From positions 124,001 to 188,000 of the forward strand of contig JBGAUE010000001.1 in NCBI GenBank assembly GCA_044228795.1: a DNA stretch of 64,000 bases, written 5' to 3'. The notes beneath the pieces are model-generated. The model searched no databases. It was not told the origin of the DNA and saw only the letters and a program-made list of their open reading frames with translations. This stretch comes from M0108 sp044228795 (GTDB taxonomy: Bacteria > Pseudomonadota > Gammaproteobacteria > Chromatiales > Chromatiaceae). Both the position numbers and the translations under genes were made by a program. Below are positions 18,924 to 26,554 of the stretch, piece after piece; the stretch's first letter is position 1, and each line of letters opens with the position of its first letter.

Positions 18924-19754
18924 TCAGGGTTGGTTCAACCAGGGCTCATCGCTTTCCGTCCCCCAGTCCGGTCCGGATGCCCTTACCCACGGGGCCTCTT
19001 CCAGCGTCATGCTCCGACCATTGCTTGCCAGGAAGGCGCGACGTGCTCTCAACCGATGATTGACGCAATCCGTCATGTCAGCCGCATTATTCGCCTCCAG
19101 GCCAGCACAGGCCAGAGGAGGCACATATTTGGCATCGAAGGCATCCTCCAGTTCATAGATGGAGCGGTAAAGTTCCACCGGTTGCTGCTCGGCCAACGCC
19201 GGCAGGGCTTCGGGAGGGATGTTCTGGCCGAAGTCAAATTGGCCGATCGGGGGGAGATGCTTGCCGGGGGCACTGGCGACCGCTGCGTTCGGGGCCTGGG
19301 CCACCTCCAGGCGCGCGCTGCCCAACAGCGCCCAGGGTGATTGGTTCGGGGTCTGGGGCAGGGCGACGAACCCGCGGTAAGCGGTCCAGAAAAGCAAAAA
19401 GGCCAGGCTCATGCCAATCAGGTCCAGAAGACGCCGGAAGCTCAGCCAGGGATTCGGGTGCGGGTGGGATGCCTGGCTGCTTGCGTACTCCTCTGCCCAT
19501 AAGTCCCGCGAGGGCTGGGGAACTACTGGCACGGCGACCCCTGTCACAGGCGCCGGCATGAGGGCCGCAGGACCATCTTCCTGGATCATGGCCCCCAGCG
19601 CTCGGCCCAGCTGGCGGACCTCCTCCTCAGGATCTCCGGGCGAGGGCGGGGTGGAGCGCAGATCCTGAGCTGCTGATGACAGCCAGGGCTCCGGCCTGTC
19701 GTCTTCCATCTCAGCGGGGTTCAGGGTACCGATGACAGGTTCTTTGTGGGTCAT
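18924..19754 (-). CDS. Hypothetical protein with one central transmembrane helix
   Basis: I do not recognise this 276-residue protein. Residues 1-108 are rich in Pro, Glu and Ala and should be cytoplasmic. A single helix spans about 109-126 (MSLAFLLFWTAYRGF). The remaining 150 residues would be periplasmic and contain two cysteines (in LACAGL and TDCVNH) that could form a disulfide, plus several Trp-rich motifs at the end. Codon use looks like its neighbours, so it is probably a real gene. It is convergent and exactly adjacent to the MFS gene, and faces away from the NlpC/P60 gene. One-helix type II topology fits a cell-envelope or division accessory protein, but that is only a guess. Confidence 0.7.
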   Translation of the reverse strand: MTHKEPVIGTLNPAEMEDDRPEPWLSSAAQDLRSTPPSPGDPEEEVRQLGRALGAMIQEDGPAALMPAPVTGVAVPVVPQPSRDLWAEEYASSQASHPHPNPWLSFRRLLDLIGMSLAFLLFWTAYRGFVALPQTPNQSPWALLGSARLEVAQAPNAAVASAPGKHLPPIGQFDFGQNIPPEALPALAEQQPVELYRSIYELEDAFDAKYVPPLACAGLEANNAADMTDCVNHRLRARRAFLASNGRSMTLEEAPWVRASGPDWGTESDEPWLNQP

Positions 19755-20003
19755 AGCGTAGCAAGGTGATCGTAAGGGTTAAACAAGCTCTCAGGGACCT
19801 GTGGTGACCCTGAAGGTTAAGGAAACCCCGTCGCTTTAGTGTAGTTTTCAGGATCGCGACGGATTAAGGTGATGACAGGACTCTGACGAAAGCGTATCGG
19901 GTGACGGCATGGCATCATAGCTCAAGGCGGCCAGGCCTGGGGCGGCTCGAACTCGAACCATCAAGCCCCCGCATGGCGCAGCCTCCAGGCGGCTTGATGT
20001 TCC
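19755..20003. other. Intergenic region with a 9-bp-arm inverted repeat
   Basis: This non-coding stretch separates the one-helix protein gene and the NlpC/P60 gene, which point away from each other. It contains an inverted repeat, CATCAAGCC at 19959-19967 and GGCTTGATG at 19991-19999, which could form a long hairpin. I see no RNA gene and no protein remnant. Confidence 0.5.
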
Positions 20004-20035
20004 TTAACCCTCTGGCGATCTTTAAGCCTCTGGCG
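20004..20035 (+). promoter_or_regulatory. Tandem 14-bp direct repeat upstream of the NlpC/P60 promoter
   Basis: TTAACCCTCTGGCG (20004-20017) and TTAAGCCTCTGGCG (20022-20035) differ at one base and are spaced 18 bases start to start. The second copy abuts the TTGACA at 20036. This is the layout of a response-regulator activator site. The regulator is unknown. Confidence 0.5.
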
Positions 20036-20067
20036 TTGACAACTTGTCCAGGCTGTATTAATAAAAT
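20036..20067 (+). promoter_or_regulatory. Candidate promoter of the NlpC/P60 gene
   Basis: A consensus -35 TTGACA is at 20036-20041, followed by an AT-rich run (20056-20067) that could hold the -10. No hexamer there is ideal at 17-base spacing (TAATAA at 20059), which fits an activator-assisted promoter. Confidence 0.5.
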
Positions 20068-20112
20068 TGCATACCCATCGAGTTGCAGAGCCTTCGACCA
20101 AAGGGACGCAAG

Positions 20113-20592
20113 ATGAGAGCGAAAGCCTTAGCCCTTCCAGGTTGGCTTATTCTGGGCGGCTTATTGTTGCTGCTGGGTGGTTGCGGCAGTATTGGCGACA
20201 AGTACGGTATCAAGATTCCTTCCGGGCCGCGGGGCAAGGCGGTCACGGCCGCGCTGGAAGAGATCGGGACGCCCTATGTCTACGGGGGCACCAAGCCCGG
20301 AAAAGGCCTGGATTGCAGTGGTTTGACCCAACATTCCTACAGGCAAGCGGGGCTCAGGATACCGCGCGTTTCCACCGACCAGAAGGCCGATGCCAAGCCC
20401 GTTAAGTTGGCGAAGGTCAAGCCGGGGGATCTCATCTTCTTTAACGTCAAGGGTGATAGTCACGTCGGTCTGGTGGTGGATCCTACGCGATTCGTCCATG
20501 CCTCCTCCGGCGCCGAGGAGGTCAAGTTAGCCAATTTCACCGATGCCTTCTGGCGCAGCCATACAACGGGGGCAGGAACCTATTTCCGCTGA
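20113..20592 (+). CDS. NlpC/P60 family peptidoglycan endopeptidase lipoprotein
   Basis: This is a predicted cell-wall hydrolase cutting gamma-D-Glu-meso-DAP bonds at the outer membrane. From the ATG at 20113 it has 159 residues. The lipobox L-L-G-G-C gives lipidated Cys24. The catalytic Cys68 is in LDCSGLTQ, His117 in DSHVGL and His129 in RFVHAS, a complete triad. The N-terminal part before the domain is short, so there is no LysM or SH3 domain. AAGGGA stands six bases before the ATG; a TTG at 20083 is less likely. It resembles Spr/MepS and MepH-type enzymes of Gammaproteobacteria. It is monocistronic by context. Confidence 0.9.
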   Translation: MRAKALALPGWLILGGLLLLLGGCGSIGDKYGIKIPSGPRGKAVTAALEEIGTPYVYGGTKPGKGLDCSGLTQHSYRQAGLRIPRVSTDQKADAKPVKLAKVKPGDLIFFNVKGDSHVGLVVDPTRFVHASSGAEEVKLANFTDAFWRSHTTGAGTYFR

Positions 20593-20758
20593 GGCTCCAA
20601 GCGCCCCAAGGGAGGCTGTGCCTGGGCTGGAATTCACACTATTGCCTTAAACAGGGGTGGAGTTCCGCCCGCGCTTGGTGCAGAATTCTAAATAGACCCC
20701 TGACATTAGGCCGGCGGGTCCAAAACAACCCCACAATCTTGCAGAGGAGACGACAGCA

Positions 20759-21103
20759 ATGTCCGAGTTGAACAAGAGCCGTCGCGATGCCGTTAAGCTG
20801 ATGCTCGCTGGCCTGGCCGCCGTGCCCGTTCTGAACCTGGTCGGCATGACCAGCGTCCAGGCCGCGGACCTGCCCCATGTGGACGAGGCCAACGACCCGA
20901 CCGCCAAGGCTCTGAAGTATTCCAGCGATGCCACCAAGGCCCCCCGTGTCGACAAGGCTGGCACCCCGGCCGCGGATCAGCACTGCGCCAACTGCCAATT
21001 CATTCAGGCCGCCGAGGGTGATTGGCGTCCCTGCGCCCTCTTCCCTGGCAAGGCCGTGAATGCCAATGGCTGGTGCGCCTCCTGGACCCTGAAGGCTGGC
21101 TAA
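20759..21103 (+). CDS. hip: High-potential iron-sulfur protein (HiPIP)
   Basis: This is a small periplasmic [4Fe-4S] electron carrier that in purple sulfur bacteria donates electrons to the photosynthetic reaction centre. The four cluster ligands are Cys76, Cys79, Cys92 and Cys106, with the diagnostic QHCANCQF and NGWCASW surroundings. The N-terminus carries a Tat signal (SRRDAVKLMLAGLA) ending at V-Q-A, so it is exported folded with its cluster. AGGAGA lies eight bases before the ATG. A strong terminator follows at 21124-21149, so it is a single-gene transcript. It closely resembles the Chromatium/Allochromatium proteins and is the best lineage clue in the window. Confidence 0.96.
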   Translation: MSELNKSRRDAVKLMLAGLAAVPVLNLVGMTSVQAADLPHVDEANDPTAKALKYSSDATKAPRVDKAGTPAADQHCANCQFIQAAEGDWRPCALFPGKAVNANGWCASWTLKAG

Positions 21104-21123
21104 ATCCAACCTGAGGCGGTAGC

Positions 21124-21149
21124 AAAACGGGGCCCGCTGGCCCCGTTTT
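21124..21149 (+). terminator. Rho-independent terminator after the HiPIP gene
   Basis: A perfect 11-bp stem (AAAACGGGGCC paired with GGCCCCGTTTT) closes a four-base loop 20 bases after the HiPIP stop, and ends in a T run. It could also work on the opposite strand because of the leading A run. Confidence 0.85.
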
Positions 21150-21366
21150 ACGTTAGGGACTGAGCTTCCTTCCCGCCCGGTAGCCCGAGCGGCACCTCCC
21201 ACCTGGGCTGACGGGGCGGAACCCGACCACTTCTCCATAATTTGGGTTTTTTAGCAAATGCTGATAATACCGGTTGCCTGTTCCAGGGCGCCGATGGAAA
21301 ATAGAGACTTCCGACGAAACCTGGTGTCACCCTGGCGCCTGAATGCTGTAACTGTTCGGTATCTCC

Positions 21367-22143
21367 ATGTCCACTACCCTTGCCACCTCGCGGGCATCTC
21401 TCGTCTTTGTCAGGGGGCTTATTTGGGCCATCATCGGCCTCATTTATGCTCCGCTCTTCACCGCCCTCTTCGTCCTCCTCGAGGCTATGGGGTTAGGGCA
21501 CTGGGCCTTCGCACCTGCCGCCGCCATTGCCGGCGCGGTCGGCGCGGCCTTCTATAGCGCCCGGGAGGTAGCCTTGGTCGGGGCCGTCATTGGCCTGATA
21601 ACGACCACTATTCTTTTCATGCTGACGCCCGGTACCGTCGCCTTATGGGAGGTTTCCCTGCTGGCGGCCGTGGCGGGCGCCTTGCTTGGGAGGCTGACGC
21701 GCTTCCCGGAGCGTTGTGCGCTCCAAGCGCCGGGCAAGGCCGTGGCGGGGCTGGTGAGCGGTTTGATCTGCGGGGCTCTGCTGGCCGTCGTGGAACTTTT
21801 TCTCCCCCTAAACTTCAACATCACCGCCATCGTTGCCTTTCTGGTTTCGGTCAATGGCACCTCCTATACGGCCACCGTTGGCTGGTGGCTGCGCCAGGCC
21901 AAGGTCAAAGGGGGCAAGCCTTGCCAGGTGATCGAGGCCCTCGTGATCGGCATGGTCGCCACCGTCGCGGCTGGCAGTCTCTGGGTATTTGGCGGACCTC
22001 TGATTGGTGCCGTAGATGCCGGCAGTTACGCCTTGGTGAATTCCATCCTGATGTTCATGCCTGGGGCCATGTTTGGGGGCTTTGTCGCGGGCGCCGTCAC
22101 GGGCGCCTTGTTGGAGGCCTTTGATTTCGAATGGGTGGTTTGA
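21367..22143 (+). CDS. Hypothetical polytopic membrane protein
   Basis: I do not recognise the family. The 258 residues form about six or seven hydrophobic helices rich in Gly and Ala, with short loops. A small basic loop near residue 110 (GRLTRFPERC) and a KVKGGKPCQV loop near 180 are the only clearly polar parts. It could be a small inner membrane transporter or a scaffold. The start ATG at 21367 gives a short polar N-terminus before the first helix. The gene is convergent with cysZ (73-base gap) and stands alone. Codon use is like its neighbours. Confidence 0.7.
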   Translation: MSTTLATSRASLVFVRGLIWAIIGLIYAPLFTALFVLLEAMGLGHWAFAPAAAIAGAVGAAFYSAREVALVGAVIGLITTTILFMLTPGTVALWEVSLLAAVAGALLGRLTRFPERCALQAPGKAVAGLVSGLICGALLAVVELFLPLNFNITAIVAFLVSVNGTSYTATVGWWLRQAKVKGGKPCQVIEALVIGMVATVAAGSLWVFGGPLIGAVDAGSYALVNSILMFMPGAMFGGFVAGAVTGALLEAFDFEWVV

Positions 22144-22216
22144 GGGATCTCAGAAAGGCCATGCTGTCCTGTTAGCAGGCCGTATCGATCCGCCTTACTG
22201 CAGTTGGGGGCCCTGC

Positions 22217-22978
22217 TTACCTCGGCCCCGGCTTAGGCTCGAACTCCTTGACCCAAAGCGCCGTGGCACCCGCCACGGCGCTGGGCATGGCAATGAAATT
22301 GACCAGGGGAATCATGGTCAGCAAGGCGGTAGCCGCGCCGAATCCCAAACTTAACACCGGGTGGCCCCGCAGCCGTCGCCGAATTTCCCGAGCGCGGAGG
22401 CCTTGGCTTGCCATGGGGTAATCAAGATATTCCAGCGCCAGGATCCAGGCGGAAAATAAGAACCACAGGATGGGGCCAATCAGGGGTAGCACTAAGGATA
22501 GGATAAAGAAGGGGATGCTCCAGAGGAGGGCGTAGAGCACCTTTCTGGCCTCGTCGAACAGGGTGGGTATGAGTGTGGTCAGGGCTTGTGCCATGCCTGC
22601 TCCGCCGTCCGGAGGCCCGCCCCGGAGGTGATTTGCGACCTTTTCCGCCAACAGGCCATTGAAGGGCGCCGCGATAAGATTGGCGATCAGGGTGAAGCCC
22701 TGAAAGACCAGCAGGACCGCCAGCAAGATGAACAAGGGCCAGAGAATCCAATCCAGCCCCCGTTCCAGCCAGGCCAGCCAGTCTGGCAGGGTCGGCAGCA
22801 GGGAGTGAACCCAGGCGATCAGCCCCTCGAAGCGGCTGATGCCCCAGTAAAGAGCGGCAGTAAACACCAGGATGTTGATGCCTAGGGGTATGGCCACGAA
22901 GCGCCGAAGCCCAGGGCGAGTGATGAGGCGCATGCCTTCGAGGAGGTAGGCGGGACCAGAAATGGGGTTGGCGGCCAT
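22217..22978 (-). CDS. cysZ: CysZ/EI24-family sulfate transporter
   Basis: This inner membrane protein takes up sulfate in the CysZ family (EI24 domain). The 253 residues have the usual four main hydrophobic segments. Family features include the N-terminal GPAYLLEGMRLITRPGLRRFV, the IAAPFNGLLAEKV stretch near residue 120 and the LEYLDYPMA segment near 185. The length matches E. coli CysZ (253). It is divergent from the SPFH pair, with 129 bases between starts. No other sulfate assimilation genes are in the window. In a sulfur-oxidising phototroph its role in sulfate assimilation is an inference. Confidence 0.88.
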   Translation of the reverse strand: MAANPISGPAYLLEGMRLITRPGLRRFVAIPLGINILVFTAALYWGISRFEGLIAWVHSLLPTLPDWLAWLERGLDWILWPLFILLAVLLVFQGFTLIANLIAAPFNGLLAEKVANHLRGGPPDGGAGMAQALTTLIPTLFDEARKVLYALLWSIPFFILSLVLPLIGPILWFLFSAWILALEYLDYPMASQGLRAREIRRRLRGHPVLSLGFGAATALLTMIPLVNFIAMPSAVAGATALWVKEFEPKPGPR

Positions 22979-23107
22979 GGATTATGGATTAATGGGTTAA
23001 GTCGAACGCGATGTGCAAGTATAGCCCGAGGGATTTGATCCTAGGTTACATCTCGCACGCTGGCGGTTTATGCTTAAGGACACGCCGCTTCCGTGAGATT
23101 TCCGCCC

Positions 23108-24109
23108 ATGCTTCCCATCAGCTTTTTCATCGGTATCCTGATTTACTTCATTCTCAGGGTCCTGATTCGAGGTTTCTACACCGTCAAGCCGGACGAGCGG
23201 GCGGTGATGACGAGTTTTGGCCGTGCCCAACGGATCGGCAATGCCTTGGTAACCGACCCCTCGCTGAACGAGGAGGAGCAGAGCCGCTACCAGTTCCCCA
23301 TGGTCAAGGTCATTCGGCCGGGTGGACCTTACTTTCAATGGCCCTGGCAGGAGGTGCATAAGGTCAGCGTCCCCACCCGCTCCTTGCCGCTGACCTGGGA
23401 CCCGACCAAGATCCAAAGCACGGTGGAGGCGGTGACCAAGGACAATCTCACCACCGGGGTGGACGGTCAGATCCGCTTCCGGGTCGCCGAGCGTAACCTT
23501 TACGCCTATGTCTTCGGGGTTGCCCAGCCCATGGAGCATGTCATGGGCTACTTCATCTCAGTGCTGCGGGAGCGGGTAGCCAATTTCGTCGATCCTCGCG
23601 GGGCCTCGCTGCTTGCGAACCCCGAACTGCCGGAAGACTCGCCGGAGTATCTGGCTGCCGTGGCCTCCGATTTGTCCGAAGGGGTCTCCATCAATGATCT
23701 GCGCAAAAACCTGCCCCTGCTCAATGACTACATGGAGCAGCAATGCCGTTCCACCGGGGCTCGCTACGGGATTGAACTGGACGCGGCCCTGATTACCCAG
23801 ATCGACCCGCCCCCCGAGGTGGACCGGGCCCTGTCGGCCATCAATAGCACCCGCAACCATGTCGCCGCCGATATCAGCACGGCCCGCGCCGACGCCGAGC
23901 AGCAGATCACCATGAGCAAACGGGCCGTGGATATCGCCATGAACAATGCCCAGGCTGAGGTGGCGCCCCTCCATGAATTGGCCGAGACCCTGGCCGCCAT
24001 CAAGGCCGAGGGCGGCCCCACGGCCCTGCGCGCCTATCTGCGCAATATGCGGTTGCCACTGCTCGGCAGGGCACACCGCATAGTCCGCACCCTGGGCGTT
24101 CAGGCCTGA
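23108..24109 (+). CDS. SPFH/Band 7 domain membrane protein (first of a pair)
   Basis: This is a membrane-anchored SPFH protein of the HflK/prohibitin kind. An N-terminal helix (about residues 3-20) is followed by YTVKPDERAVMTSFGRAQ, the typical opening of the SPFH domain, and then by an A/E/Q-rich coiled-coil stretch (ADAEQQITMSKRA). The 333 residues end without protease or other catalytic parts. The ATG at 23108 is chosen; a GTG at 23093 would add five residues. The second SPFH gene follows after 25 bases, so the two probably form a mixed ring. They are not true HflK and HflC because no hflX or purA lies nearby and the C-terminus differs. Confidence 0.8.
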   Translation: MLPISFFIGILIYFILRVLIRGFYTVKPDERAVMTSFGRAQRIGNALVTDPSLNEEEQSRYQFPMVKVIRPGGPYFQWPWQEVHKVSVPTRSLPLTWDPTKIQSTVEAVTKDNLTTGVDGQIRFRVAERNLYAYVFGVAQPMEHVMGYFISVLRERVANFVDPRGASLLANPELPEDSPEYLAAVASDLSEGVSINDLRKNLPLLNDYMEQQCRSTGARYGIELDAALITQIDPPPEVDRALSAINSTRNHVAADISTARADAEQQITMSKRAVDIAMNNAQAEVAPLHELAETLAAIKAEGGPTALRAYLRNMRLPLLGRAHRIVRTLGVQA

Positions 24110-24134
24110 TTCGCAACAGGAAGGGGAAAATAAC

Positions 24135-25043
24135 ATGACCGGCGACTACAAGATCGACAACCTCCTGGCCCTCCTGCTGGGGATCGCCTTTTTACCCCTG
24201 GTGCTGGGCCTGGCCCGTCGTCTCGGCCTCTATGCCATCATCCGGGAGCGCGAGGCTCAGGTCTTCACCCTGTTCGGCAAGGTTCTGGGCACCCTGGACG
24301 AGCCGGGCATCCGCTTCCCCATCGGCCACTTTGGTCTCAGGGCCTTGCTGGTGCCATTTTTCGGCGAATTGCACAGAGTCGATACCCGGCTGCGCCAGAA
24401 TTATCTGCGCGATCAGATGGTGAACTCCGGGGAGGGGACACCCATGGGGGTAGGTATCTGGTACGAAATGCAGGTCAACGACACCGTGGCCTATCTCTTT
24501 GCCAATGCTAACCCGGAGGGCTCCCTGGAGGCCAATGTCTCTAGCGCCGCCATCTCGACCCTGAGCAACCTGGAGATGGACAAGATGCTGGAGGATCGCC
24601 ATCAACTCAGCCAGCAGGTGCGTCAGACCGTCTCGCCCCTATCCGAGAAGTGGGGCTACCGGCTAGGCTCCGTCTATATCCGTAAGGTCGCCTTCACGGA
24701 CCGCCAGATGGTCGATAACATCACCGACAAGGTCGTCAAGCGTCTAGTACAGGTCACCAGCGCCATGAAGCAGGATGGCGAGAATCGCGTGGGTCTCATC
24801 AAAAGCCAAACCGCCTACAAGGTCTCCCAAAAGATGGCCGAGGCCTCCGCCGCCCGCCCCGCCGTGGTCGGTGATGCACTGAATGCCATTGCCAGGCAGG
24901 ACCCCGAGGTGCTGGAGGCCGTGCTAGAGGTGCTCGAAACCCAGAAGCTCATCGAATCCGGCGCCCCGGTAGATCTGGTGCCCACCGAGGCAAGGGTTCT
25001 GTTATCCCTGGGCGGGGCAGCAACCGGTCACGTGGGCGCTTGA
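24135..25043 (+). CDS. SPFH/Band 7 domain protein (second of a pair)
   Basis: This is a second SPFH protein of 302 residues. A hydrophobic N-terminal segment (LLALLLGIAFLPLVLGLA, about 9-26) is followed by REREAQVFTLFGKVLGTLDEPGIRFP, a slipin/prohibitin-like opening. The middle resembles HflC-type sequences (IRKVAFTDRQMVDNITDKVVKR). It starts 25 bases after the first SPFH gene with an AGGAAGGGG ribosome binding region. Its last 16 bases overlap the end of the convergent PDC-sensor gene. Its client proteins are unknown; known SPFH rings hold proteases or organise membrane domains. Confidence 0.8.
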   Translation: MTGDYKIDNLLALLLGIAFLPLVLGLARRLGLYAIIREREAQVFTLFGKVLGTLDEPGIRFPIGHFGLRALLVPFFGELHRVDTRLRQNYLRDQMVNSGEGTPMGVGIWYEMQVNDTVAYLFANANPEGSLEANVSSAAISTLSNLEMDKMLEDRHQLSQQVRQTVSPLSEKWGYRLGSVYIRKVAFTDRQMVDNITDKVVKRLVQVTSAMKQDGENRVGLIKSQTAYKVSQKMAEASAARPAVVGDALNAIARQDPEVLEAVLEVLETQKLIESGAPVDLVPTEARVLLSLGGAATGHVGA

Positions 25044-26032
25044 ACCCCATCAGCCCGGGCGTCCACATCCCCCAGGACGCAGGACTCGCCCGAACCAAGC
25101 CAGAAGGCGAGGCTCTTGTGCAGGAAATCATCCCAGGGCATGTAATGGGAACCGTCGCAGGAGAAGTTGAGGCCCACGATGCCGTTGAAGATGTTGAGTG
25201 ACCCCGAGCGCAAATAGATATTTTCGTCCATCAAGCGCAGGTCCTTGAAGTTGGCAAGGACCTCGCCAACCCGGTTTTGGGGGATGGCGGCATCCTCAGG
25301 ATAGGGTCGGGGTGGGTAGGCGAGACAGATACCGGGATCGGCGAGATCCTCGTAGTCCAGAATCCGGTAGCGGAAGGGGTCGTCCATCAGCCAGAGGTTT
25401 GCCCGGGAACTGGAGAAATGCAGTTTGCCGTGAAAGACGCCATGAGCGGTGATGAGTTCGACGACCAGGGCCAGAATCTCGTCGATATGCCGGTCCAACA
25501 GACTCTCTACCCGCTCCTGCTGAAAGAGACCCGCGCGGATAGCCGGATCGCCCTTGAGCTGAACCCACTGCCCAGGCTGCTCGTAAAGTTTGCGGGTCAG
25601 CGGTAGCTCCCGCAGATCGAAATCGGCGCCGAGAAAACCCATGAGATGGCCGTCCTCATCCTCGATCCGCCGAATGGCGGTGAGGGAGGGACGCCGGGCA
25701 TTGCGGCTGATATAGATGGGGGACAGCGAGAAGCGCTCCCCGGCCAACGCCTCGGCCAGGTAGGGTCGCTGGCTGCGATCGCGTCCATAATGCTCGGGCA
25801 GCAGACCCTGGGGCGAGACGTTGGCCGTCAATTGCCGAGCATCCGCATCCAGGATATAGATATATTTGCAGGAGGCCAGCCCAGGTAGCGCCAGGACCAG
25901 GAGCCCCTCCAAGGCCGCCCGATCTGGCCACGCCGTCCGACAGGGCGCCACGAGCCGATCGAAAGCGGTGGCCAGGCGTCCCTGCAACAGCATGCGCTGG
26001 CGGGCGATGATCGTCTTGAGCGCATGGCTCAT
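25028..26032 (-). CDS. PDC (Cache-like) sensor domain protein without membrane helix
   Basis: This 334-residue protein has a PDC/dCache-like ligand pocket region at about 55-150, with DRSQRPYLAEAL, the YISRNARRPSLTAIRRI strand and FLGADFDLREL. Such domains are normally extracytoplasmic and framed by transmembrane helices, but I see no signal peptide or helix here. The C-terminal half is rich in charged and aromatic residues and has no kinase, GGDEF or methyl-accepting module. The ATG overlaps the toxin stop by four bases (ATGA), so it is the third gene of the antitoxin-toxin transcript. Proteins annotated only as 'PDC sensor domain' occur in related bacteria; function unknown. Confidence 0.72.
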   Translation of the reverse strand: MSHALKTIIARQRMLLQGRLATAFDRLVAPCRTAWPDRAALEGLLVLALPGLASCKYIYILDADARQLTANVSPQGLLPEHYGRDRSQRPYLAEALAGERFSLSPIYISRNARRPSLTAIRRIEDEDGHLMGFLGADFDLRELPLTRKLYEQPGQWVQLKGDPAIRAGLFQQERVESLLDRHIDEILALVVELITAHGVFHGKLHFSSSRANLWLMDDPFRYRILDYEDLADPGICLAYPPRPYPEDAAIPQNRVGEVLANFKDLRLMDENIYLRSGSLNIFNGIVGLNFSCDGSHYMPWDDFLHKSLAFWLGSGESCVLGDVDARADGVQAPT

Positions 26033-26313
26033 CCTTGGTTCTCCAGCCTTTTGAGATTACGGTAAAAATTTTCGTGGGGGCCGAGCATCAGCAGCTTCAG
26101 AGTGGCTTCGTCAAGCCTGCGGTAGGCTAACAGGCACAATTGGTCTCCAAGCCGAAATTTATAGACCTGGATACCCGCGAGATCTCCAACCTTGGTCTCG
26201 CCGATCTGGGCATTTCCGGCAATGATTTTCACCGCCTCATCGAGGTCAGCCTTTTGTCGAGGATGCAGTTTCTTGACGGCACGATCAAAGGTTGGCGTGA
26301 CGAGGAACTGCAT
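26029..26313 (-). CDS. RelE/ParE-family type II toxin
   Basis: This is a predicted small toxin (94 residues) that would cut mRNA on ribosomes (RelE-like) or poison gyrase (ParE-like). The pattern VTPTFDRAVKKLHPRQKADLDEAV followed by the basic strands VYKFRLGDQLCLLAYRR is typical of the fold. A GTG one codon earlier (26316) is possible; the ATG at 26313 shares one base with the antitoxin stop. It is downstream of the antitoxin, as usual, and overlaps the PDC-sensor gene by four bases. The toxic activity has not been shown; the catalytic residues of this fold are too variable to decide between RNase and gyrase action. Confidence 0.83.
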   Translation of the reverse strand: MQFLVTPTFDRAVKKLHPRQKADLDEAVKIIAGNAQIGETKVGDLAGIQVYKFRLGDQLCLLAYRRLDEATLKLLMLGPHENFYRNLKRLENQG

Positions 26314-26522
26314 CACCCGAATTTATACTCGCCGACGGGCTCTTCCTGATCCGCTATCAGGATGTCACGAATCACGCTATAGGGCAGGTCCGGATTTTCC
26401 TCGGCGATTTTGCCAATACGCGTCCAAAATTCGATTTGCTTAGGCAGGGACCGATGCTGAAGAGTTGCGTAACGCTTGGCCTGATCGACCAGGGTTGCGG
26501 AAAGTTTGACGTTGATGGACAT
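26313..26522 (-). CDS. ParD-like type II antitoxin
   Basis: This is a small (69 residues) predicted antitoxin and autorepressor. The N-terminus INVKLSATLVDQAKRYATLQHRS followed by PKQIEFWTRIGKI matches the ParD-like family with a ribbon-helix-helix start. The C-terminal 30 residues (NPDLPYSVIRDILIAD...) would wrap the toxin. A strong ribosome binding site (CAGGAGG) precedes the ATG. It lies 32 bases downstream of the dctM stop, with a palindrome overlapping the dctM end that could be its operator. The family assignment is from memory of the sequence pattern. Confidence 0.8.
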   Translation of the reverse strand: MSINVKLSATLVDQAKRYATLQHRSLPKQIEFWTRIGKIAEENPDLPYSVIRDILIADQEEPVGEYKFG

Positions 26523-26554
26523 CCTCGCCTCCTGTAAAAGGGCATATCCTAGCC

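Noticed and set aside
17789..19063. 424-codon plus-strand frame overlapping the MFS gene and the one-helix protein gene
   Set aside because: Gly/Pro/Arg-rich out-of-frame translation of the transporter gene, with no hydrophobic pattern of its own.
23108..25043. True HflK/HflC
   Set aside because: The C-termini, the missing hflX neighbour and the second protein's slipin-like opening do not fit; kept as a generic SPFH pair.
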